A DNA stretch of 33,188 nucleotides from Candidatus Rokuibacteriota bacterium (GTDB lineage: Bacteria; Methylomirabilota; Methylomirabilia; Rokubacteriales; CSP1-6), in NCBI GenBank assembly GCA_003221635.1, contig QHSR01000063.1, positions 1 to 33,188 on the forward strand. The letters are read 5' to 3'. The notes below the pieces were generated by a model. The model was not told the DNA's origin. It saw only the letters and a program-made list of their open reading frames with translations, and searched no databases. A program made the translations under genes and the position numbers. Below are positions 7,008 to 14,014 of the stretch, in pieces (within the stretch, counting starts at the first letter, position 1; every line of letters starts with the position of its first letter).

Positions 7008-9188
7008 ATGATCACCAAGGCTCCGAAGATCGATCGCCGCTCCTTCATCATCGGCACCGCCGCGGTCGGCAGCGGGCTCGCCCTGGGCCTGAAGATCCCG
7101 TTCGGCGCGACCGTCGTTCGCGCGCAGGACGGCTCGCCCGAGATCAACGCCTGGGTGGTCATCCGCCCCGACGACACCGTCGTGATCCGCGTCGCGCGCT
7201 CCGAGATGGGCCAGGGCACGATCACCGGTCTCGCCCAGATGGTGGCCGAGGAGCTCGAGTGCGACTGGGCGAAGGTGACCACCGAGTACCCGACGCCCGG
7301 CCAGAGCGTCGCGCGCAAGCGCGCGTGGGGCAACTTCTCCACGGGCGGTAGCCGCGGAATCCGAGAGTCGAACGAGTACGTCCGCAAGGGCGGCGCCACG
7401 GCGCGGGTGATGCTGGTGCAGGCCGCGGCCAACGCCTGGGGTGTGCCCGCCGCCGAGTGCAGCGCCGCCAACAGCGTGATCACCCACAAGCCCTCTAGCC
7501 GCACGACGACCTACGGCAAGGTCGCGGAAGCCGCGGCCAAGGTGACGCCGCCGACGGAGGTAACGCTCAAGGACCCGAAGGATTGGAAGATCATCGGCAA
7601 GTCGGTCAAGCGCCTGGATACGATGGGCAAGGTGACCGGCGCCCAGATCTACGGCGCCGATCTGAAGCTCCCCGGCATGCTCAATGCCGCGATCAAGGAC
7701 TGTCCGGTGTTCGGCGGCAAGGTGAAGAGCTTCGAGGCCGCCAAGGTGAAGACCATGCCGGGCGTCCGCCACGTGCTGCAGGTCGGCGACTCCGCCGTCG
7801 CCGTGGTGGCCGAGACGTGGTGGCAGGCCAAGACCGCGCTCGACGCGCTCCCGATCGTCTGGGACGAAGGCCCCAACGCCCAGGTCTCGAGCGCCACGAT
7901 CGCCGAGATGCTGAAGGCCGGTCTCGACGCCGACCAGGCGTTCGTGCGCACGCAGGTCGGCGACGTGAAGTCCGCCATCGCCGGCGCCGCCACGAAGGTC
8001 GAGGCGGTGTATGCCTATCCGTTCCAGAACCACGCGCCCATGGAGCCGATGAACGCGACGGCGAAGTACACCCCGGATCGCTGCGAGGTCTGGGTGCCGA
8101 CGCAGAACGGCGAGGCCGCGTTTGCGGCGACGCTGGCGGCGTCCGGTCTTCCCGCCGACAAGTGCGAGGTCTACAAGATCAACCTCGGCGGCGGCTTCGG
8201 ACGGCGCGGGGCGTTCCACGACTACGTGACGCAAGCGATCCTCATCGCCAAGCAGGTCCCGGGCACGCCGGTGAAGTTACTGTGGACCCGCGAGGAGGAC
8301 ATGACGCACGGCCGCTATCACCCGGTCATGCAGGCGAAGCTGACGGGTGGCCTGGATGCGAGCGGCAACCTCGTCGGGCTCCACCTGCGGCTGTCCGGAC
8401 AGTCGATCCTCGCGGCCGTGTTCCCGCAGAATTTACAAGATGGCCGAGACAACGCCACCTTCCAGGGGCTCGACCCGAGCGGCGACTTCACCCTGGGCTA
8501 CACCGTTCCCAACTTGCTGATCGACCACGCCATGCGCAATACGCACGTGCCGCCCGGGTTCTGGCGCGGCGTGAACATCAACCAGAACGCGATCTTCCTC
8601 GAATGCTTCCTGGACGAGCTGGCCAAGGCAGCCGGGCAGGACGCGCTCGAGTTCCGCCGCAAGCTGATGAGCAAGCATCCCAAGCACCTCGCCGTGCTGA
8701 ACGCCGTGGCCGACCGAGCGGGCTGGGGCAAGCCGGCGCCGCAGGGTGTCCATCGCGGGCTGGCGCAGATGATGGCGTTCGGCAGCTACGTCGCGGCGTG
8801 CGCGGAGATCTCCGTGACCGGCGGCGACAAGATCAAGGTCCGGCGCATCGTCTGCGCGACGGATCCCGGGTATGCCGTCAACCCGGCGCAGATCGAGCGG
8901 CAGATCGCCGGGTCGTTCGTCTACGGGTTGTCCGCGGTATTCATGGAGGAGTGCACGGTCAAGGACGGCCGCATCGAGCAGACGAACTTCCACAGCTACG
9001 ATTCGATGCGGATCGCGCAGATGCCGAAGGTCGAGTCGATCATCATGCCGTCCGGCGGGTTCTGGGGCGGCGTCGGCGAGCCGACGATCTGCGTGGCGGC
9101 GCCGGCGGTCCTGAACGCGTACTTCGCCGCGACCGGCAAGCGCATCCGCACGTTCCCGCTGAAGAACCACGGCCTCCAGATGGTGTAG
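7008..9188 (+). CDS. Xanthine dehydrogenase-family molybdopterin-binding subunit (IorB-like), Tat-exported
   Basis: The 726-residue catalytic subunit starts with a twin-arginine signal (DRRSFIIGTAAVGSG, residues 5-20), so the folded enzyme is probably exported. Molybdopterin-binding motifs include SEMGQGT (about residue 65), GGGFGRRG, and the late GGVGEPTI whose Glu is the expected catalytic base. The family hydroxylates heterocycles or oxidises aldehydes using water as the oxygen source. GGGGAGAGG precedes the ATG. Downstream lie a small cytochrome c (4 bases away), a flavoprotein and sox genes on the same strand, so its electrons may enter a periplasmic cytochrome pool. The substrate is unknown. 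A paralogous cassette at 18628-21286 is not linked to cytochromes. Confidence 0.92.
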   Translation: MITKAPKIDRRSFIIGTAAVGSGLALGLKIPFGATVVRAQDGSPEINAWVVIRPDDTVVIRVARSEMGQGTITGLAQMVAEELECDWAKVTTEYPTPGQSVARKRAWGNFSTGGSRGIRESNEYVRKGGATARVMLVQAAANAWGVPAAECSAANSVITHKPSSRTTTYGKVAEAAAKVTPPTEVTLKDPKDWKIIGKSVKRLDTMGKVTGAQIYGADLKLPGMLNAAIKDCPVFGGKVKSFEAAKVKTMPGVRHVLQVGDSAVAVVAETWWQAKTALDALPIVWDEGPNAQVSSATIAEMLKAGLDADQAFVRTQVGDVKSAIAGAATKVEAVYAYPFQNHAPMEPMNATAKYTPDRCEVWVPTQNGEAAFAATLAASGLPADKCEVYKINLGGGFGRRGAFHDYVTQAILIAKQVPGTPVKLLWTREEDMTHGRYHPVMQAKLTGGLDASGNLVGLHLRLSGQSILAAVFPQNLQDGRDNATFQGLDPSGDFTLGYTVPNLLIDHAMRNTHVPPGFWRGVNINQNAIFLECFLDELAKAAGQDALEFRRKLMSKHPKHLAVLNAVADRAGWGKPAPQGVHRGLAQMMAFGSYVAACAEISVTGGDKIKVRRIVCATDPGYAVNPAQIERQIAGSFVYGLSAVFMEECTVKDGRIEQTNFHSYDSMRIAQMPKVESIIMPSGGFWGGVGEPTICVAAPAVLNAYFAATGKRIRTFPLKNHGLQMV

Positions 9189-9192
9189 ACGC

Positions 9193-9483
9193 ATGTTGAA
9201 GGTCATCGCCGCCGCGATCGGGTCCATTTCGATCGCGGCGGTGGTCGTCGCGTCGGCGGAGCCGCCCGCCGGCGCCGCGGCGTGCTCGGGCTGCCATCCC
9301 GCCTCGACGCGCGTGACATCGCCGGTGCTTCGGTTGGCCGCGCGCGATCAGGCCGCGATCGTCAAGGCGATGCAGGACTTTCGCTCGGGCGTCCGGGCCG
9401 CCACCGTCATGGACCGGATCGCCAAGGGCTTCACCGACGAGGAAATCCAGGCGATCGCCGCCTGGTACGCTGCGCAAAAGTGA
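9193..9483 (+). CDS. Small exported monoheme cytochrome c (FccA-like)
   Basis: The 96-residue product has a Sec-type signal (residues 1-29, cleavage likely near GAAA), one heme motif CSGCH at residues 31-35, and a short class I cytochrome body with a candidate distal Met in ATVMDRI and the C-terminal helix EEIQAIAAWYAAQK. The next gene, a sulfide-dehydrogenase-type flavoprotein, starts inside its stop codon (GTGA at 9480-9483). The pair therefore looks like the cytochrome and flavoprotein subunits of a flavocytochrome c. Four bases separate it from the molybdenum hydroxylase, which could be a second electron donor. That last point is inference from gene order. Confidence 0.88.
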   Translation: MLKVIAAAIGSISIAAVVVASAEPPAGAAACSGCHPASTRVTSPVLRLAARDQAAIVKAMQDFRSGVRAATVMDRIAKGFTDEEIQAIAAWYAAQK

Positions 9484-10754
9484 AGTCGAGCCGCCGCGCG
9501 TTCTTGAAGCTCGGCATCGCGGCCACCGGCTCGGCCGCCCTCTTCTCCCCTCCGGCCTTCTCACAAGGGGCCGCCGCGCGCGTCGTCGTCGTCGGAGGAG
9601 GATTCGCCGGCGCCAGCTGCGCCCGCGCCCTCCGGCAGGCCGATCCGCGCATCGCCGTCACGCTGGTCGAGGCGAACGCGACGTTCATCGCCTGTCCGTT
9701 CAGCAACGCGGTGATCGGTGGCTTGCGCGAGCTGACCGCGCAGCAGTTCACGTACGAGCGCGTCGCCGCCGACGGCATCGTCGTCGCGCGCGCGACCGCG
9801 ACGGCCGTCGACGCGCAGGCGCGGTCGGTCACGCTCGCGGACGGTGCACGCCTGCCGTATGACAGGCTGGTGCTGGCGCCGGGCATCGACATTCGCTGGG
9901 GTGCCTTGCCGGGCTACGACGAGGGGGCGGCCGCGCAGATGCCGCACGCCTGGAAGGCGGGCGAACAAACGCTGTTGCTGCGCCGTCAGCTCGAGGCCAT
10001 GGACGACGGTGGGCTCGTGGTCATCTCGGCCCCGGCGAATCCGTTCCGCTGCCCGCCCGGGCCCTACGAGCGCGCGAGCCTGATCGCGCACTATCTCAAG
10101 ACGAAGAAGCCGAAATCCAAGCTGCTCGTCCTCGACGCCAAGGATGCGTTCTCCAAGCAGCGGCTGTTCCAGGCCGCCTGGGCCGAGTTGTACCCCGGCT
10201 TGCTCGAGTGGGTGCCGCTGTCCAAGGGGGGCAACGTCACCTCGGTGGACGCCGCGACCCGCACGCTGGTGACCGATTTCGGCCGCCACCAGGCGAAGGT
10301 GGCCAACGTCATCCCGCCGCAGAAGGCGGGCCGCATCGCGGACGTCGCCGGCGTCGCCGACCGCAGCGGCTGGTGCCCGATCGATCCCGTCACGTTCGAG
10401 TCGAAGCTGCAGGCCGGCATTCACGTCATCGGCGACGCCGCGATCGCGGGCGCGATGCCGAAGTCGGCCTTCGCCGCGAACTCGCAGGCCAAGACGTGCG
10501 CGGCGGCGGTGGCTCGTCTCCTCGCGGGCGGCACGCCGTCCGCCCCCAAGCTGATCAACACCTGCTACAGCCTGGTGGCGCCCGACTACGGAATCTCGGT
10601 CGCCGGCGTCTACCAGCCCTCGGGCGGGCAGCTTGCCGACGTCCCCGGCGCCGGCGGTGTCAGCCCCACGGATGCGCCGCGCGCAACGCGGGCGGCCGAG
10701 GCCGTGTTGGCCGAGGCCTGGTTCCGTACGATCACCGGCGAGGTCTTCGGGTGA
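9480..10754 (+). CDS. fccB: FAD-dependent flavocytochrome c sulfide dehydrogenase-type flavoprotein
   Basis: This 424-residue protein starts at GTG 9480, overlapping the cytochrome stop by 4 bases. It has a Tat signal (SSRRAFLKLGIAATGSA), an N-terminal FAD dinucleotide fold (VVVVGGGFAGASCA), a FAD attachment-region motif FIACPFSN, and two Cys motifs that match the redox-active pair of FccB: NPFRCPPGPYERAS and GWCPIDPVTFES. FccB oxidises sulfide or polysulfide and passes electrons to its cytochrome subunit. The C-terminal flavocytochrome domain with NTCYSLVAPDYG is present. Length matches the family. It is followed by soxX with another GTGA overlap, which supports a sulfur-oxidation role. Exact substrate (sulfide, or the product of the sox proteins) is inferred. 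Confidence 0.88.
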   Translation: MKSSRRAFLKLGIAATGSAALFSPPAFSQGAAARVVVVGGGFAGASCARALRQADPRIAVTLVEANATFIACPFSNAVIGGLRELTAQQFTYERVAADGIVVARATATAVDAQARSVTLADGARLPYDRLVLAPGIDIRWGALPGYDEGAAAQMPHAWKAGEQTLLLRRQLEAMDDGGLVVISAPANPFRCPPGPYERASLIAHYLKTKKPKSKLLVLDAKDAFSKQRLFQAAWAELYPGLLEWVPLSKGGNVTSVDAATRTLVTDFGRHQAKVANVIPPQKAGRIADVAGVADRSGWCPIDPVTFESKLQAGIHVIGDAAIAGAMPKSAFAANSQAKTCAAAVARLLAGGTPSAPKLINTCYSLVAPDYGISVAGVYQPSGGQLADVPGAGGVSPTDAPRATRAAEAVLAEAWFRTITGEVFG

Positions 10755-11164
10755 GACTGGTGGCGGCGATCGTCGCCGCCAGCTGTACGGTGGGCGTGGC
10801 GAGTGGGCAAGATGCGATCCCGCAGTCGCTCACCGGCGCCAAGGGCGATCCGGCGCGTGGCCGGGCGATGGTCGCCAACCGCCAGGTCGGTCTGTGCTTG
10901 CTCTGTCACAGCGGGCCGTTCCCGGAGGAGCGCTTCCAGGGCAATCTCGCGCCCGATCTCAGGGGCGCCGGCAAGCGTTGGTCCGAAGGCCAGCTCCGGC
11001 TCCGGATCGTCGATTCGGCCCGGATCAACCCGGCGAGCATCATGCCGGCGTATCATCGGACAGAGGGGCTGGTGCGGGTGGCGCCGGCCTGGCGTGGCAA
11101 GACCATCTTGAGCGGGGAGCAGATCGAGGACGTGGTGGCTTTCCTGATGACGCTGAAGGATTGA
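10751..11164 (+). CDS. soxX: SoxX, monoheme c-type cytochrome of the sulfur-oxidising SoxAX complex
   Basis: Starting at GTG 10751 inside the preceding stop, the 137-residue product has a Sec signal (residues 1-20), heme motif CLLCH at 49-53 and the conserved SoxX tail: PDLRGAGKRW, INPASIMPAYH with the probable Met ligand, RTEGLVRV, a WRGK segment and EDVVAFLMTLKD. SoxX pairs with SoxA (encoded at 12082) to attach a thiosulfate-like substrate to the SoxY cysteine. The stop TGA directly abuts the soxY ATG. The order X-Y-Z-A is conventional. What is unusual is the lack of soxB and soxCD in the same run. Confidence 0.9.
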   Translation: MRLVAAIVAASCTVGVASGQDAIPQSLTGAKGDPARGRAMVANRQVGLCLLCHSGPFPEERFQGNLAPDLRGAGKRWSEGQLRLRIVDSARINPASIMPAYHRTEGLVRVAPAWRGKTILSGEQIEDVVAFLMTLKD

Positions 11165-11638
11165 ATGAGACGACGCGCCTCGCGCCGTGAATTCCTGGTG
11201 GCCGCCGGGGGCGCCGCGGCCGGCATCGGGCTCGGGTCCGTGATTGCCGTCGCGCCGGCGCGCGCGACGCCCGAGGCGATGCGGGAGGCCATCCGCAAGG
11301 TGGTGGGCTCGGCTCGCATTGGGACGGGCCGGGTGAAGCTCGAGCTGCCGCCGCTCTCCGAGAATGGCAATACCGTGCCGCTCGCGGTCAGCGTCGAGAG
11401 CCCCATGACCGCGGCCGATCACGTGAAGGCCATTCACGTCTTCACGGAAAAGAACCCGCAGCCCGAGGTCGTGAGCTTCCGGCTCGGCCCGCGCGCCGGG
11501 CGGGCGAGCGTGGCGACCCGCATCCGGCTCGCCGACACGCAGACCGTCGTCGCGATCGGTGAGATGAGCGACGGCTCGTTTTGGTCCGCCAGCGCGAGCG
11601 TCGTGGTGACCCTCGCGGCGTGTCTGGAGGAGGCGTAG
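11165..11638 (+). CDS. soxY: SoxY-like sulfur carrier with atypical C-terminus
   Basis: The 157-residue protein has a Tat signal (SRREFLVAAGGAAAG), then the SoxY immunoglobulin-like domain: LELPPLSENGNTVPL, VESPMTAADHVKAIHVF, EKNPQPEVVSF and a late strand with IRLADTQTVVAIGEMSDG. In SoxY the chain normally ends in GGCGG, the flexible arm whose Cys carries the sulfur. Here the end is LAACLEEA: the Cys is present five residues from the end, but the glycines on both sides are Ala, Leu or Glu. The protein may therefore still carry a substrate but with a stiffer, longer tail. Start ATG 11165 abuts the soxX stop. SoxZ follows after 2 bases. Confidence 0.87.
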   Translation: MRRRASRREFLVAAGGAAAGIGLGSVIAVAPARATPEAMREAIRKVVGSARIGTGRVKLELPPLSENGNTVPLAVSVESPMTAADHVKAIHVFTEKNPQPEVVSFRLGPRAGRASVATRIRLADTQTVVAIGEMSDGSFWSASASVVVTLAACLEEA

Positions 11639-11640
11639 CC

Positions 11641-11961
11641 GTGGCGAACGCCCTCGTCAACGTGCCGGCCCGCGCCCGACGCGGCGACGTCATCGAGATC
11701 AAGACGCTGGTCTCACATCCGATGGAAACCGGATATCGCCGCAGCCAGCTCGGCGTGTCGATCCCGCGCGACATCATCAGACTGTTCGTGTGTACCTATA
11801 ACGGTACCGAAGTCTTCCGCGCCGAGCTTCACCCGGCGATCGCCGCGAATCCGTTCATCGTGTTCTCGACGGTCGCCACCGAGAGCGGCACCATCGCGTT
11901 CCACTGGACCGGCGACAACGGCTTCACGGCGACGGAGTCGGCAGCGATTCTTGTTGAGTAG
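11641..11961 (+). CDS. soxZ: SoxZ, partner of the SoxY sulfur carrier
   Basis: The 106-residue protein starts at GTG 11641, two bases after soxY. It has no signal peptide, as expected since SoxZ is co-exported with SoxY. Family motifs include ARARRGDVIEIKTLVSHPME, GYRR, the mid strand FVCTYNGTEVFRAELHPAI, FIVFSTVATESGTI and the final FHWTGDNGF. SoxYZ presents the substrate-loaded SoxY arm to the other Sox enzymes. The stop TAG lies inside a truncated copy of a dispersed GC-rich element, which separates this gene from soxA. Confidence 0.9.
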   Translation: MANALVNVPARARRGDVIEIKTLVSHPMETGYRRSQLGVSIPRDIIRLFVCTYNGTEVFRAELHPAIAANPFIVFSTVATESGTIAFHWTGDNGFTATESAAILVE

Positions 11962-12029
11962 GGGGCCCCGACATGGCCGATTTTGTTGGGTAGGGGGCCC
12001 CGAAATGGCCCCCTACACCCCCCGCGCTC
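11951..12029. repeat. Tandem GC-rich element, copies B (partial) and C (complete)
   Basis: Two direct repeats with a period of 32 bases start at 11951 and 11983. Each reads TTGTTG, a purine, GTAGGGGGCCCCGA, A or C, then ATGGCC: 28 positions with two differences. The second copy continues into a complete hairpin: GTAGGGGGCC (11990-11999), loop CCGAAAT, GGCCCCCTAC (12007-12016), then ACCCCCC and CGCTCG. The first copy lost the distal half of the right arm. The soxZ stop codon lies in copy B. Copy A is at 2466. Confidence 0.7.
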
Positions 12030-12035
12030 GTCGCC

Positions 12036-12052
12036 CCCCGGCAAAGCCGGGG
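12036..12052. other. Second stem-loop in the soxZ-soxA gap
   Basis: CCCCGGC (12036-12042) and GCCGGGG (12046-12052) make a perfect 7-bp stem with an AAA loop, immediately after the dispersed element. No U-tract follows, so it need not terminate transcription. It could lower soxA expression relative to soxXYZ or protect the upstream message. Confidence 0.45.
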
Positions 12053-12081
12053 CGCTCCTCGATTACCCGATTCGCCCCGTA

Positions 12082-12855
12082 GTGCGGAGATTCGTTGCTG
12101 CACTGGGCGCCGTCGCGATCGCGGCGTCGGCCTTCGCCGGTGAGATCCCGCGCGCTGAGCGGCGCTCGGGCTACGACTTCATGAGCCGCGAGACGCGCGC
12201 GATGCAGGACGACGACACCGCCAATCCCGGTCTGCTCTGGGTGCTCGAGGGCGGAACGCTGTGGAACCGGAAGATCGGCGCCGCCGGCCGCGCCTGCGCC
12301 GACTGCCACGGCGACGGCCGCGCGAGCATGAAGGGCGTGGCCGCTCGCCACCCGGCCTTCGACGCCGCACAGGGGCGGCCGGTCAGCCTCGAGCAGCGGA
12401 TCAACATCTGCCGCACCGACCGACAGCAGGCACCGCCGTTGGCCTGGGAAAGCCGCGAGCTCCTGGCGCTGACCGCGTACGTCGCGCGCCAATCGCGCGG
12501 CCTGCCGATCGAGATCGCGATCGACCAGCGCGCCCAGCCGTTTCTCGACGCCGGCCGCGCCATCTTCCATCGCCGCCAGGGCCAGCTCAATCTCGCCTGC
12601 AGCCAATGTCACGACGACAACTGGGGACGGCAGCTCGCGGGGAGCGTCATCCCTCAGGCGCACCCGACCGGGTACCCGGTGTACCGTCTGGAATGGCAGG
12701 GCCTCGGCTCGCTCCAGCGGCGTCTGCGCAACTGTCTCGTCGGGATGCGCGCGGAGCCCTATGACTACGGCGCGCCCGAATTCGTCGATCTCGAGCTGTT
12801 CCTGATGTGGCGCGCGCGCGGGATGATCATCGAGGCGCCAGCCGTGCGACCCTGA
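12082..12855 (+). CDS. soxA: SoxA, diheme cytochrome of the SoxAX complex
   Basis: From GTG 12082 the product is 257 residues with a Sec signal (residues 1-20). Two heme motifs are visible: CADCH at 72-76 and CSQCH at 173-177, so this is a diheme SoxA. The catalytic Cys that bears the persulfide during substrate conjugation is present at 218 in RLRNCLVGMRAEPY, followed by YGAPEFVDLELFLMWRARG. These are diagnostic of SoxA. An earlier INICRTDRQQ segment also matches the family. The gene follows soxZ after 120 bases filled with GC-rich hairpins, longer than other gaps in the operon, so expression may be modulated there. No soxB follows; the next gene encodes an NTF2-like protein with its own promoter. 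Confidence 0.9.
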   Translation: MRRFVAALGAVAIAASAFAGEIPRAERRSGYDFMSRETRAMQDDDTANPGLLWVLEGGTLWNRKIGAAGRACADCHGDGRASMKGVAARHPAFDAAQGRPVSLEQRINICRTDRQQAPPLAWESRELLALTAYVARQSRGLPIEIAIDQRAQPFLDAGRAIFHRRQGQLNLACSQCHDDNWGRQLAGSVIPQAHPTGYPVYRLEWQGLGSLQRRLRNCLVGMRAEPYDYGAPEFVDLELFLMWRARGMIIEAPAVRP

Positions 12856-12915
12856 GCGCGCCTGGTCTGCGTGCGGCGTAGCATCACGACCGTAGGGGGC
12901 TGACTTTTTGGCGGA

Positions 12916-12943
12916 TTGACAGGTCTCGGCGCACACGCATAAT
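12916..12943 (+). promoter_or_regulatory. Sigma70-type promoter, probably giving a leaderless mRNA
   Basis: A perfect TTGACA (12916-12921) and CATAAT (12938-12943, 5 of 6 matches) are separated by 16 bases. The expected transcription start, about 7 bases on, falls on or next to the ATG at 12950. No Shine-Dalgarno site precedes that ATG, so a leaderless transcript is the simplest reading. Confidence 0.65.
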
Positions 12944-12949
12944 GCCGCC

Positions 12950-13384
12950 ATGGCTCCCTCAGCCGCGACCCCCGAGCAGTGGCTCCACACGTTCCAGGCC
13001 GTGGTGCGCGCGCGTGATTTCGCCGCCGGCCGCGCGCTGTTTGCCAACGACGCGGTGGCCTTCGGCACCTGGGCCCGCGCCGTGGCGGGCCTCGACAACA
13101 TCGTCCGCGAGCAGTGGGAGAACGTCTGGCCGCGCATCCGCGACTTCCGCTTCGAGGCCGATGCCCGCGTCCGCACCGCCGGCGACAGCGCGTGGATCGC
13201 CGGAGGCTGGCTGACCGAGGTCACGGGCCCCGATGGCCGCCCGTTCACACGCCCCGGGCGAGGCACCTTCGTGCTGGAGCGGCGCGCCGGCAAGTGGCTC
13301 GCCGTGCACAGCCACTTCTCGCTGTTGCCATCCCAGTCCGAGACGGCGCACGGGCGCCTGCCCAGCGACGCCGCGCGCTCGTGA
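12950..13384 (+). CDS. NTF2/SnoaL-like protein
   Basis: The 144-residue soluble protein shows the cone-shaped NTF2-like pattern: an N-terminal helix (QWLHTFQAVVRARDFAAGRALF), a small strand with VAFGTWA, a helix (NIVREQWENVWPRIRDF) and a curved sheet ending with GTFVLERRAGKWLAVHSHFSL. Proteins of this fold include SnoaL-like isomerases and many uncharacterised DUF4440-type binding proteins. No catalytic residues can be assigned with confidence. The GNAT gene starts inside its stop codon (GTGA at 13381-13384), so the two are co-translated. It carries a strong promoter and apparently no leader. Confidence 0.8.
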   Translation: MAPSAATPEQWLHTFQAVVRARDFAAGRALFANDAVAFGTWARAVAGLDNIVREQWENVWPRIRDFRFEADARVRTAGDSAWIAGGWLTEVTGPDGRPFTRPGRGTFVLERRAGKWLAVHSHFSLLPSQSETAHGRLPSDAARS

Positions 13385-13863
13385 GCGCCGTCCGGGTGCG
13401 CCCCGCGCATCCCGACGAAGCCGCGATCCTGGCCGACATGGCCAACGACCTCAACGACCACGTCGGGGTTCACGGCCGGCCGTTCACGCCGGAGCGTGTC
13501 CGGACCGACGGCTTCGGCCCGCAGGCCGCCTTCACGCCGCTGATCGCGGAGCTCGAGGGCGCGGTGGTGGGCTACGTCTTCTTCAGCCCGGGCTACAACA
13601 CGGACATCGCGGCCCGGTCCGTGTGGCTCCACGACATCTTCGTGGCGCCGACGGCGCGCGGCCGCGGCGTGGGCTACGCCCTCATGGCCGCCGTCGCAGC
13701 GGAGACAGTGCGCGTGAGCGGCGTATCGCTGGAGTGGGGAGTGCACGAGGCCAACGCTGGAGCGCTCGAATTCTATCGCCGCCTGGGCGCGGTCGCCGCG
13801 CAGACGCGCGTCATGGGTGTCGCCGGAGAGCGCCTGCGCGCTCTGGCCGCCGCCGCACCCTAG
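13381..13863 (+). CDS. GNAT-family N-acetyltransferase
   Basis: Starting at GTG 13381, overlapping the previous stop by 4 bases, the 160-residue product has the GNAT layout: N-terminal VRPAHPDEAAILADMAND, a central strand GAVVGYVFFSPGYN, acetyl-CoA pyrophosphate loop RGRGVGYAL after IFVAPTA, and the late ANAGALEFYRRLGA motif. The family transfers an acetyl group to an amine of a small molecule or protein. Its substrate is unknown. The resemblance of the late part to diamine acetyltransferases is weak and is not used for naming. Confidence 0.88.
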   Translation: MSAVRVRPAHPDEAAILADMANDLNDHVGVHGRPFTPERVRTDGFGPQAAFTPLIAELEGAVVGYVFFSPGYNTDIAARSVWLHDIFVAPTARGRGVGYALMAAVAAETVRVSGVSLEWGVHEANAGALEFYRRLGAVAAQTRVMGVAGERLRALAAAAP

Positions 13864-13984
13864 CCGGGGACTTCACGTGGCGCTACGGCGACGCCCGGTG
13901 CCGAACCCTCGTTCGCTCGCCCTCGCTCTCTTCGTGGCCGCGTGCAGCGCCCGCGCGATCCGAGCGTGCCGTCGACCGCGGATT

Positions 13985-14013
13985 GGCTCACCGCGCAGCG
14001 TCGGCGGTGAGCC
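13985..14013 (-). terminator. Perfect 10-bp stem-loop after the PhyH-type gene
   Basis: GGCTCACCGC (13985-13994) and GCGGTGAGCC (14004-14013) form a perfect 10-bp stem with a 9-base loop. It starts one base after the stop of the minus-strand gene at 14015 and lies between two convergent genes, so it may terminate both. There is no U-tract. Confidence 0.5.
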
Positions 14014-14014
14014 T

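Noticed and set aside
6006-8234. Long minus-strand frame opposite the 2Fe-2S and molybdopterin genes
   Set aside because: Low-complexity Arg/Gly/Leu content, no motif, and fully overlapped by clear plus-strand genes.
12005-12082. Short frame of about 25 codons starting MAPYTPRARR in the dispersed element
   Set aside because: It arises from the repeat sequence, which also encodes MAPQTPQR at 2481. It is not a credible gene.
12893-12906. GTAGGGGGC followed by TGAC, a possible further copy of the dispersed element upstream of the NTF2-like gene
   Set aside because: Too short and lacking the right stem arm to call.
13877-14014. Possible small lipoprotein frame with a VAAC-like lipobox (SLALALFVAAC)
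   Set aside because: The frame is soon lost, its end overlaps the hairpin after the PhyH gene, and there is no ribosome site. It may be a decayed remnant but cannot be supported.
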